Shown here: piece after piece, positions 35,274 through 43,228 of the stretch
Numbering within the stretch: position 1 is the stretch's first letter
Layout: every line of letters starts with the position of its first letter
From: Algibacter miyuki
GTDB taxonomy: Bacteria; Bacteroidota; Bacteroidia; Flavobacteriales; Flavobacteriaceae
Direction: 5' to 3' (one strand)
Assembly: GCF_042427745.1 (NCBI RefSeq)
Contig: NZ_JBHMFA010000033.1
DNA length: 61,713 nt
The notes under the pieces: generated by a model
Databases searched by the model: none
What the model saw: only the letters and a program-made list of their open reading frames with translations
Told to the model about the DNA's origin: nothing
Position numbers and translations under genes: made by a program

Positions 35274-35939
35274 ATGAAGGCTCAAGGGAACTTAACAAAG
35301 ATGAAAATTGTAGCATATTCCGATCCTGAATATGCACATACTGTGGGTAATTACGATGTGTTATTTAATCCAGAAAATATAAAGGACAATAAGGAACAAC
35401 AGTTTTCTACAAGTAATTCCACAAACGGATCCAGTGCTCAAACTGTAGCTTATAAAGGTGTTGGCTCCAGTAATTTTGAAGTTAAGTTGTTTTTTGATGG
35501 TACAGGTATTATTAGTGCCGAGCCTGTTGAAGATCAGATAAATAAATTAAAAAAATTAGCATACGATTTTAATGGAGATATCCATGAGCCTAATTATTTA
35601 CGCATTTATTGGGGCTCACAATCATTGTTTGAAGGTCGATTAAAGTCTTGGAATGTTAACCACACCTTGTTAGATTTAGACGGATCGCCAATGCGATCAG
35701 AGCTGTCTTTAAGGCTAGTAGCTTCCGTTAGTGCAAAGAAAAAAGGGCTAGTAGAAAAGAAAAACTCATCCGATCTTACACATTTAAGAACCGTGAAAGA
35801 TGGAGATACGCTGCCTTTAATGTGTTATCGAATTTATGGCGATAGCAAGTATTATATTAGAGTTGCTCAAGAAAATAACTTAGTCAATTTTAGAGATTTA
35901 AAACCGGGAGATCAAATTGCATTTCCGCCTGTAAACTAA
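35274..35939 (+). CDS. eCIS LysM baseplate hub protein (Pvc7 type)
   Basis: The product has 221 residues. The N-terminal ~150 residues follow the gp53-like/Pvc7 pattern ('Y-D-V-L-F-N-P-E-N-I-K-D', 'F-E-V-K-L-F-F-D-G-T-G', 'Y-L-R-I-Y-W-G-S-Q-S-L-F-E-G-R-L-K-S-W'). The C-terminus is a LysM-like fold ('D-L-T-H-L-R-T-V-K-D-G-D-T-L-P-L-M-C-Y-R-I-Y-G-D', 'L-K-P-G-D-Q-I-A-F-P-P'). In related particles it glues the spike or inner baseplate to the sheath. Seven bases separate it from the spike gene. Confidence 0.9.
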   Translation: MKAQGNLTKMKIVAYSDPEYAHTVGNYDVLFNPENIKDNKEQQFSTSNSTNGSSAQTVAYKGVGSSNFEVKLFFDGTGIISAEPVEDQINKLKKLAYDFNGDIHEPNYLRIYWGSQSLFEGRLKSWNVNHTLLDLDGSPMRSELSLRLVASVSAKKKGLVEKKNSSDLTHLRTVKDGDTLPLMCYRIYGDSKYYIRVAQENNLVNFRDLKPGDQIAFPPVN

Positions 35940-35946
35940 TAGAATT

Positions 35947-37740
35947 ATGACTGAAAAACTAAAACCAACTGAAGGTATTATTGATTTCGACATTTTCGTT
36001 GAAGGTAAAAAAATTAAAGATACTGTTGAGGTTCAGGAAATAACAATAGATATGGAGGTTAACCGAATTACTTCCGCAGAAATTGTTATGCAAGATGGTG
36101 GAGCTATAGGTGCTGTAAACGAACCTTTTGTGCATAGTGAGGGTGCCGATTTTGTGCCAGGTATAGCAATCGAAATTTCGCTTGGTTATATCGATAAAAC
36201 AGAAAAAGTTTTTAAAGGTATCATTGTATCTCAGCAACTAAAAGTAAAAGACGGACATTCTAAACTTATTATTGTTTGTGAAGATAAAGCCATTAGCATG
36301 ACCAAGGGAAGACACAATGCTATATTTCAAGATAAGTTAGATTCCGACGCCATAAAAAGTATTGTAGGTAATTATGCTTTAGATCTAGAAATGGAGGGCA
36401 CCACAGTAGATCACCCCATATTGATGCAGTATAATTGCTCCGATTGGGATTATGTTGTTATTAGAGCCGAGGCCAATAATATGATGGTTACCACGTATCA
36501 AAATAAATTAAGCGTTAAAAAAATAAATTTTTCCGAAACACCAAAAATAGAATTAGAAGCCTCACAAATTGTAATAGACATTGATTTACGTTTAGAGAGC
36601 GAAAACATGTTTGATTCCTATAATATGTCGTCTTGGAATCCGAGTATGCAAGAAATAGAAACGAGCGAAGTAAAAATCAACGATGCTTTAAATCAGGGGA
36701 ATTTATCTGCAAAAAAATTATCAGAAGTATTGTCGAATGGGTTCGATGCTTATTCTTCAGCCACGTTAAGTAAAGAGGAAATGAAAGCTCAGCTAGAAGG
36801 GCAAGCTTTCAAAGCTATATTAGAAAAAATAAAAGGTAAAATTACCGTTCCCGGAACAACCAAAATAGTAGCTGGCAATTTAATTTTACTCTCTGGTTTT
36901 AATAGTCGATTTAATGGAAATGCTTTTATATCTAGAGTAGTACATAGTTTGCAGGATGGCGATTGGATAACGGAACTTTACGTTGGTAAATCGGGCAAAC
37001 CACATGCTGCTTTACCACATGTTGAAGATTTAGGTGCCTCCGGATTATTGCCACCAATAAACGGAATGCAAATAGCAACAGTTGAAAAAATAATAGAAGA
37101 TCCTGATAATAATTTTAGGGTACTAATTACCTTACCGGCCTTTGTTGGAACAGGGCAAAATGATGGTGTTTGGGCCAGAATGTCATTGCCATATGCTTCG
37201 GCCGACGCAGGTTTTTTCTTCTTTCCTGAAGTAGGAGATGAGGTGCTCGTTACTTTCATGAATAACGACCCGAGATATCCTGTGATTACGGGATCGCTTT
37301 ACAGCTCTATACATAAGCCTAAAGAAATAACAGATAAAAAAAATCAATTCAAATCCATTTATTCTAAATCAGGAATATTTATAAAATTTGATGACGAAGA
37401 TAAAATTTTAACCATTGAAACACCTTCTAAAAACACCATGGTTTTAGATGATAAAGCAAAAAGTGTTAGTATAAAAGATATGAATGATAATAGTATCATA
37501 ATGGACGAATCTGGTATAACAATGAAATCGCCTAAAGATATCAATATAAAAGCCGAAGGTGCTATAAACCTAACAGCAGGTTCGAATCTCGTTATGAAAG
37601 CTACGGGAGATGCTACATTGGAAGGTATGAGTGTTACGCACAAAGCCCAAACATCCTTTACAGCAAAAGGGAATGCCTCGGCCGAATTGTCTGCCTCAGG
37701 GCAAACTACGGTGAAAGGCGCCATGGTGATGATAAATTAA
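35947..37740 (+). CDS. eCIS VgrG-like spike protein (Pvc8 type)
   Basis: The product has 597 residues, a fusion of gp27-like and gp5-like parts. The N-terminal region (~10-350) is the hub ('T-K-G-R-H-N-A-I-F', 'Y-N-C-S-D-W-D-Y-V-V-I-R-A-E-A-N-N'). An OB-fold follows (~385-465: 'G-V-W-A-R-M-S-L-P-Y-A-S', 'F-F-P-E-V-G-D-E-V-L-V-T-F-M-N-N-D-P-R-Y-P-V-I-T-G-S-L-Y'). A C-terminal beta-helix of repeated strands ('S-I-K-D-M-N', 'I-M-D-E-S-G', 'I-N-I-K-A-E-G', 'I-N-L-T-A-G') forms the spike needle. It ends in short 'G-Q-T-T-V-K-G-A-M-V-M-I-N', without an effector extension. It trimerises and carries the PAAR tip encoded next. Confidence 0.95.
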   Translation: MTEKLKPTEGIIDFDIFVEGKKIKDTVEVQEITIDMEVNRITSAEIVMQDGGAIGAVNEPFVHSEGADFVPGIAIEISLGYIDKTEKVFKGIIVSQQLKVKDGHSKLIIVCEDKAISMTKGRHNAIFQDKLDSDAIKSIVGNYALDLEMEGTTVDHPILMQYNCSDWDYVVIRAEANNMMVTTYQNKLSVKKINFSETPKIELEASQIVIDIDLRLESENMFDSYNMSSWNPSMQEIETSEVKINDALNQGNLSAKKLSEVLSNGFDAYSSATLSKEEMKAQLEGQAFKAILEKIKGKITVPGTTKIVAGNLILLSGFNSRFNGNAFISRVVHSLQDGDWITELYVGKSGKPHAALPHVEDLGASGLLPPINGMQIATVEKIIEDPDNNFRVLITLPAFVGTGQNDGVWARMSLPYASADAGFFFFPEVGDEVLVTFMNNDPRYPVITGSLYSSIHKPKEITDKKNQFKSIYSKSGIFIKFDDEDKILTIETPSKNTMVLDDKAKSVSIKDMNDNSIIMDESGITMKSPKDINIKAEGAINLTAGSNLVMKATGDATLEGMSVTHKAQTSFTAKGNASAELSASGQTTVKGAMVMIN

Positions 37741-37760
37741 TAATTAAAAACAAAGCAATT

Positions 37761-38060
37761 ATGCCTCTAGCAGCACGACTCACAGATATGCACGTATGTC
37801 CCATGGTAACCCCCGGATTACCGCCAATACCGCATGTAGGAGGCCCTATTGTTGGGCCTGGCTCACCAACGGTATTAATTGGCAAAATGCCGGCCGCCGT
37901 TATGGGCGATAGTTTGGTTTGTGTAGGGCCGCCAGATAGTATTGTGAAAGGTTCTGCTACGGTTATGATTGGTGGAAAACCAGCAGCCCGAATGGGCGAT
38001 ACCACGGCCCATGGTGGAAGTATTGTTTTAGGATGTCCAACAGTAATGATTGGCGGATAA
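37761..38060 (+). CDS. PAAR spike-tip protein
   Basis: The product has 99 residues, a stand-alone PAAR-repeat protein: 'P-A-A-V-M-G-D', 'G-G-K-P-A-A-R-M-G-D-T-T-A-H-G-G' and repeated 'G-S-P-T-V-L-I-G / G-S-A-T-V-M-I-G / G-C-P-T-V-M-I-G'. His and Cys residues at the expected positions would bind one zinc ion. It sharpens the VgrG spike. No fused toxin. Its stop overlaps the ATG of the gp25-like gene (TAATG). Confidence 0.95.
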   Translation: MPLAARLTDMHVCPMVTPGLPPIPHVGGPIVGPGSPTVLIGKMPAAVMGDSLVCVGPPDSIVKGSATVMIGGKPAARMGDTTAHGGSIVLGCPTVMIGG

Positions 38061-38470
38061 TGGAAGATATAAATAAATCGTTTTTAGGTCGAGGTTGGGC
38101 GTTTCCACCAGCATTCATCAAGGAAAATAACAGTCTTGAAATGACTGAAAATGAAAAGGATATCACGCAGGCCATTAGAATAATAATAGGCACCATTCCT
38201 GGAGAAAGGCTTATGGTTCCCGAATTTGGGTGTAGTATTCATAAATATCTTTTTGAAACTAGAGATCCTACACACATGACGATGTTGCGAGATGCTGTTT
38301 ACGACGCTTTGTTATACCACGAACCAAGAATAAAAAATATAGAAATAAACATAAAAGAAGGCGATGCAGATGGGGTAATAAACCTCCATATCGATTATAC
38401 CATTATTATCACCAATTCTAGAAGTAACATGGTATTGCCGTATTATTTGAATGAAGGAACCAATATTTAG
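38060..38470 (+). CDS. eCIS gp25-like baseplate wedge protein (Pvc9 type)
   Basis: I chose the ATG at 38060, which overlaps the PAAR stop codon and yields a standard N-terminus (MEDINKSFLGRGWAFPPAF); the frame also has an upstream ATG at 38033 inside the PAAR gene. The product has 136 residues with the gp25/W-phage marks: 'F-L-G-R-G-W-A-F-P-P', 'I-T-Q-A-I-R-I-I-I-G-T-I-P-G-E-R-L-M-V-P-E-F-G-C', 'E-P-R-I-K-N-I-E-I'. It links baseplate to sheath and triggers contraction. Confidence 0.92.
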   Translation: MEDINKSFLGRGWAFPPAFIKENNSLEMTENEKDITQAIRIIIGTIPGERLMVPEFGCSIHKYLFETRDPTHMTMLRDAVYDALLYHEPRIKNIEINIKEGDADGVINLHIDYTIIITNSRSNMVLPYYLNEGTNI

Positions 38471-38493
38471 AATTTCACTTTTTAGCTATTGAA

Positions 38494-41400
38494 ATGAATA
38501 CAGGATCAAGTAGAAAATCAAGGAAAAGTAAAGCGCTCTCGCCAGATTATATTCAGCTGGACGAACGCGCTATGCAGGACATGATTATTTCAACTTTAGC
38601 TTATGCCAAAAATGTAAATTATTATAACGAAAACGATAGACCAGATGGCGATTGGGAGTCGTTTTTTCTCAATGATCCAATTTTTATTATTGCCTTAATT
38701 TCAGAAACCGATATTATTTCTTTTAAAGAAAATAACGATGCTGTAAATTATAAACCACTTCAAAATAATTCAGATCCAGACACTACAATACAGGTAAAGG
38801 CTTCTATTAAAATGAAGAATGTGTATCAATTAGTTAATACCGTTCGCCATTGGAATCAATTATTAAAAAAATCAAATTATAAAGGCACTGTAGTCCACGA
38901 AATTGACGATTTGGTAAAAGCCATTGGAACGTATATTACCACTATTAACCCGCTTTTTAGTAGGCTTGAAAAAGAGGACAGGTACGTAGATCTACCAAAA
39001 GAAATTCGGGATAAAATATTTTTTGATTTCAATTTAGAATTTAACGATACTAAAATATCAGCACTGCCCAATATTGATATGGAAGGTGTTTTTAATATCT
39101 TAAATCAAGAGTTTAATAACATTTACACCGATATTATTTACTTTAAGGAATCCGTTTCTAAGAAATTTCAGGAAAACTTAAATTTAGTACATAATCATTT
39201 ACCACATATTGGTTTGTTATTAGGCTTTTTTAAAGTGTTTAAATACGCGCAAATTGAGCTTAATAATATCACTAAAAAACATCTAGATTACTACTATCGC
39301 GATTTACTTCAGCAGAAACAAATTCAAGATTCACAATGGCATAAAACTATGGTGTCTTGCATTTTAAGTAAAGGTGTCGAGAATTTAATTCTCCCTAAAA
39401 ACACAGCTTTTAATTTTGATATTGGTTTTGAGAACGATGTCTTGTTTACCACAAAAACAGTGACACAACTTAATCGCGCAACCATAAGCGATATAAAAAC
39501 AATTTATAAAAGTACGCACGAGCCTTTTGTAACAAAACATCAAACAGATGCTTTTCAATATAACATGTTATTTAAAGACGATATTTTAAAGCGTATTCAG
39601 GCTAGGAATGCATTTCAAACTAACACGTTTGACGATTATCCTTTAATTTTTGGTGAAGAAAATGATAGTTTGGCAGAGGTTGGATTCCTCATTAGTTCGC
39701 CTGCATTAATTTTAGAAAAAGGCAACCAGGTAGTTACTTTAGAGTTAAAATTTATAGACGATTTATTTAATGAGCATACGTCATCCTGTTTTGCTAAATT
39801 ATTTAATGAAGAATTAGATATATTTTTAAAAAAGAACCCCAAGATAACAGCTTCCGAAAAGGAAATTAAGAAAACGAATTTAAAGGAAAATATTAAAATT
39901 AGATTTTTCAATCAGGCATTTAATATTTATATCACGGATGATGAAGGTTGGAAAAAAATTGAATATTCAAAAACCACGGCTAAGGGTAAATTAGTGTCCA
40001 TCCGGATTCCTTTAAAATCATTAAGCGATCAATTAATTTCTTATAATCCAGACCTTCACGAAGGTGGTTTTGATGCAGTTTGGCCATGTATTAAAATTTT
40101 ATTAAATAATGACGCCACTTATCATCCGTATGCTTTTTTAAAACCGGGAACCTTAGAGTATATACGCATTATTGCTGATGTTACCGATGTTAGTCGGCTT
40201 AATTTATCCAATTCCAATGGGGAAATAGACCATACCATTCCGTTTGCACCTTTTGGTGCTATACCCGAAATCGGGAGCTTTTTACGTATTCAGAACCCTA
40301 TTATTCTTCAGAAAAATTTATCAGCATTATCGTTTTCTATAAACTGGAACGGGTTACCGCAATTAAAGGACGGATTTAAAACCTATTATGCCGAGTATAA
40401 TCAAGAGATTACCAACGATTCTTTTAAAGCTTTTATAGCTCAAACCCGAAATTTAGACCGTACGGCTAGTGTTTTTAAGCATATAGAATTTAATTTATTT
40501 GAAAGCGATGCCTATCGATATTTAAAAAACTCGAGAGTTATAGATGTTAATTTAGACGATTTTCAATTAAATAATAAAATGGTTCAGGTTACGGCTAAAA
40601 GTGGGGAGGATAAAACCTCTATCTACGTTATTTTAAAACGACCAAATATTGGTTTTGGTCATCAGGTGTTTCCTCAAATTTATGCGAAGGCAGCTATGGA
40701 AAGTAGCCGTTTGTTTAAACGTAATGTTCCTTTGCCAAACCAACCGTATACCCCAATAATCGACCAATTGAGAGTGGCTTATCGAAACACGGCAAAAGAA
40801 AGTGTATTACGGAAACAAGACGCCGAATCTGCCGATGTTACACTAGTTCACATACATCCATTTGGGCATTCTGTGGTGTTTCCAGGATCAATTAAATCGG
40901 AATGCTTTCTGCTTCCACAAATTAATAAGAAAGGGAACCTTTATATCGCTTTACAAAATATTATGCCGGGCGATGTAGTAAGTATTGGTTTCGATTTAAT
41001 ACCCGCCGTTTACATTCATTCTGTAATAAAAGTACCCAGAATTTCTTGGAAATATTTATGTAATAATGACTGGGTAGATTATACCGAAATGGTACTCGAA
41101 GAAGAAACTAAAGGCTTAATAAAATCGGGTATTATAAAAGTGCAAATACCGTATGCTGTTGAATTTGAAAACACAAGAATGGAATCTGGGAAATTTTGGA
41201 TTAAAGTTGAGTTTGATGGTGCTGAAGATATTAATTCTAGAGTAAAAAATATTTTTACACAAGCCGTAGATTTAACTTCAAAAGCAAAAATATCTCGTCC
41301 AGATTTTGACGAAAAACTTAGAAATAATAAGCTAAAAATATCAGCCATTGGCCATAAGGATATAGATGTTATTACAGGACCGATCCATTTTGAGAGTCAT

Positions 41401-42243
41401 GATAATAAGGAAGATGAAACCATGTATTACACTCGAGTGAGCGAGCAATTACGCCATAAAAAAAGAGGCGTAACTCATTGGGATATTGAGCGTATGGTTT
41501 TAGATGAGTTTCAACAAATTGAAAAAGTAAGAGTGTACGGTAGAAACAATTATCCCAATGAATTAGTGCAGGGTAGTAATACGCAAATTGTGTTAATTCC
41601 TAAGCACAACACATCTGGGAATACCTTTTATCAAGGGAATAAATTAGATGTTGATACTTTAAATGAAATTAAAAATTACATTAAAAGTTATGTGTCGCCT
41701 TACATGAAGATTGAAGTTTGTAATCCTGTTTTTGAAAGTTTAAAAGTACGGTGTAGAGTACAGTTTTTTGAAGTGCAAAAAAGCAGGGATTTAAGAGATA
41801 AGTTGAATGAAGAATTAGTGATGTTTTTATCTCCAGATGTTATGGATTTCAACAATGATATTTTATTCGATAGGTCGTTTACAACAACCGAAATTTTGAA
41901 TTTTATTAATGGCAGACCATATGTTGAAAAAGTAACTCATTTTTCGGTAATTCAATTAGTTGATGTTATTGATAAACACCGGGTTATTGATACAGAAAAA
42001 GATAATGGTCGGTTTTCAAGTACAACTTCCGAAGTAAATGATGATTCAAAAAAAATATGGGAGCTAAAAACCATATCGGCTTATGCTATTTTAACATCGG
42101 CTAAAAAGCATCATATAGAAGTATTGCTGCCAGAAACAGATATTGAGACCGATTTAGAAAATAAAATTCAAGGTATTGGAGACCTCAGTATTGGCTCTGA
42201 TTTTGTTGTTATTAATGAAAAAGGAGTTTATATCGACGATTAA
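38494..42243 (+). CDS. eCIS baseplate J-like giant protein (Pvc11 type)
   Basis: The product has 1249 residues, soluble, with no signal. It is the large baseplate wedge protein of Bacteroidetes-type eCIS; the C-terminal region has the baseplate J / gp6-like pattern ('R-G-V-T-H-W-D-I-E-R-M-V-L-D-E-F-Q-Q-I-E-K-V-R-V', 'Y-I-K-S-Y-V-S-P-Y-M-K-I-E-V-C-N-P-V-F-E-S-L-K-V-R-C-R-V-Q-F'). The N-terminal ~900 residues are lineage-specific. It is much longer than phage gpJ. Position right after gp25 and before a second giant baseplate gene fits Pvc11-12. The stop is followed by one base before the next ATG. Confidence 0.85.
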   Translation: MNTGSSRKSRKSKALSPDYIQLDERAMQDMIISTLAYAKNVNYYNENDRPDGDWESFFLNDPIFIIALISETDIISFKENNDAVNYKPLQNNSDPDTTIQVKASIKMKNVYQLVNTVRHWNQLLKKSNYKGTVVHEIDDLVKAIGTYITTINPLFSRLEKEDRYVDLPKEIRDKIFFDFNLEFNDTKISALPNIDMEGVFNILNQEFNNIYTDIIYFKESVSKKFQENLNLVHNHLPHIGLLLGFFKVFKYAQIELNNITKKHLDYYYRDLLQQKQIQDSQWHKTMVSCILSKGVENLILPKNTAFNFDIGFENDVLFTTKTVTQLNRATISDIKTIYKSTHEPFVTKHQTDAFQYNMLFKDDILKRIQARNAFQTNTFDDYPLIFGEENDSLAEVGFLISSPALILEKGNQVVTLELKFIDDLFNEHTSSCFAKLFNEELDIFLKKNPKITASEKEIKKTNLKENIKIRFFNQAFNIYITDDEGWKKIEYSKTTAKGKLVSIRIPLKSLSDQLISYNPDLHEGGFDAVWPCIKILLNNDATYHPYAFLKPGTLEYIRIIADVTDVSRLNLSNSNGEIDHTIPFAPFGAIPEIGSFLRIQNPIILQKNLSALSFSINWNGLPQLKDGFKTYYAEYNQEITNDSFKAFIAQTRNLDRTASVFKHIEFNLFESDAYRYLKNSRVIDVNLDDFQLNNKMVQVTAKSGEDKTSIYVILKRPNIGFGHQVFPQIYAKAAMESSRLFKRNVPLPNQPYTPIIDQLRVAYRNTAKESVLRKQDAESADVTLVHIHPFGHSVVFPGSIKSECFLLPQINKKGNLYIALQNIMPGDVVSIGFDLIPAVYIHSVIKVPRISWKYLCNNDWVDYTEMVLEEETKGLIKSGIIKVQIPYAVEFENTRMESGKFWIKVEFDGAEDINSRVKNIFTQAVDLTSKAKISRPDFDEKLRNNKLKISAIGHKDIDVITGPIHFESHDNKEDETMYYTRVSEQLRHKKRGVTHWDIERMVLDEFQQIEKVRVYGRNNYPNELVQGSNTQIVLIPKHNTSGNTFYQGNKLDVDTLNEIKNYIKSYVSPYMKIEVCNPVFESLKVRCRVQFFEVQKSRDLRDKLNEELVMFLSPDVMDFNNDILFDRSFTTTEILNFINGRPYVEKVTHFSVIQLVDVIDKHRVIDTEKDNGRFSSTTSEVNDDSKKIWELKTISAYAILTSAKKHHIEVLLPETDIETDLENKIQGIGDLSIGSDFVVINEKGVYIDD

Positions 42244-42244
42244 T

Positions 42245-43135
42245 ATGAACGAAGCAAAAAAAATAATACGAAAAATAGCCAGTAGGAAGGATCTTATCAA
42301 ATATTTTGAGAAAGGTAACTTGCCTACGGCCGAGCATTTCGAGAAGTTAATAAACTCAAATTTCAATAAAGCAGATGATCGTCTTGATATTGATGACGAT
42401 AGTGGTTTAATGATTTATCCAACAGTCGATGGTGAATTGGTTAGCTTTTTTGAAAACAGCGACGATGAAAATGCTAAATACCATATTTCAATTTCTTCCC
42501 ATGGTATTTTTATTAGTGAGTTAAAAGACAGAAATCAAAAAGATAACGGGCAGGAAATACCGCCTGAGTTTTTTATAGAAGCTAGCTCTGGACGTATGGG
42601 GGTTGGTACAAATACACCACAACAAAAATTAGATGTTAACGGGCTTATTGCTTCAAAAGGGCACGTAGGCACCTTTAAATCTGGCAATTTTCCAGCCGAT
42701 GGTCAATGGTACAATGTTTTCGATGAAAATTTAAAAGAGGTCCATGCTTTTCAAATTATGGCTTATGCAAAAGGCAAACGTAATCACGGAAAATACTCTC
42801 TGCTACACGCCATAGCGTCGTCGGTTTATGGTCGTTCTAAAATATCAAAAACGGTTTCGCATTATGGGCCTTCTAGTAATCGAATAAATATCCGTTGGGT
42901 TTGTAAAGCTTCAAAAATAGAAGCAGGGCAGATGGAAAAAGAAGAAAAAAAATGGCATGAAAAAATATACGATTGGTTTTGTGCTTTGTTTGAGTCCAAA
43001 ACCTTAGAGTATAATTTACAAATGCGAACCATGAGGCATTACGGCGCTGATGCAAAAGCTAATCCTGAAGACAAAAATATAAAGGTGTATTATAAAATAA
43101 CGCAGTTATGGAGTCCCAATTTTGTTCCTGATTAA
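42245..43135 (+). CDS. Fibre-like eCIS protein with 'GVGTNTP..KLDVNG' motif
   Basis: I chose the ATG at 42245, directly after the preceding stop; the frame is open further left but that part overlaps the baseplate gene. The product has 296 residues. The middle holds the motif 'G-R-M-G-V-G-T-N-T-P-Q-Q-K-L-D-V-N-G', which is common just before the tip domain of phage and Bacteroidetes tail-fibre-like proteins. A ~150-residue C-terminal domain (KGHVGTFKSGNFPADGQW and onward) follows. An N-terminal helical part (1-40) could attach to the baseplate. It may take the place of the Pvc13-type tail fibre, which is otherwise missing. This role is inferred. Confidence 0.65.
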   Translation: MNEAKKIIRKIASRKDLIKYFEKGNLPTAEHFEKLINSNFNKADDRLDIDDDSGLMIYPTVDGELVSFFENSDDENAKYHISISSHGIFISELKDRNQKDNGQEIPPEFFIEASSGRMGVGTNTPQQKLDVNGLIASKGHVGTFKSGNFPADGQWYNVFDENLKEVHAFQIMAYAKGKRNHGKYSLLHAIASSVYGRSKISKTVSHYGPSSNRINIRWVCKASKIEAGQMEKEEKKWHEKIYDWFCALFESKTLEYNLQMRTMRHYGADAKANPEDKNIKVYYKITQLWSPNFVPD

Positions 43136-43150
43136 CAGTAAAAGTATCAA

Positions 43151-43228
43151 ATGGTAATATTAATAAAGGACATTGCTAATTTCAGAATAAAAAACGAAAT
43201 AATAAACAGAATTTACACATACCAATAA
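43151..43228 (+). CDS. Possible 25-residue peptide between fibre and baseplate genes
   Basis: An ATG frame encodes 25 residues (MVILIKDIANF...) and its TAA directly abuts the next ATG (TAAATG). It fills most of the 93-base gap. It may only serve translational coupling, or be chance. Confidence 0.2.
   Translation: MVILIKDIANFRIKNEIINRIYTYQ

Noticed and set aside
37359..38005. Two long minus-strand ORFs opposite the VgrG and PAAR genes
   Set aside because: They are mirror frames of strongly conserved plus-strand genes; their composition follows the repeats on the other strand.
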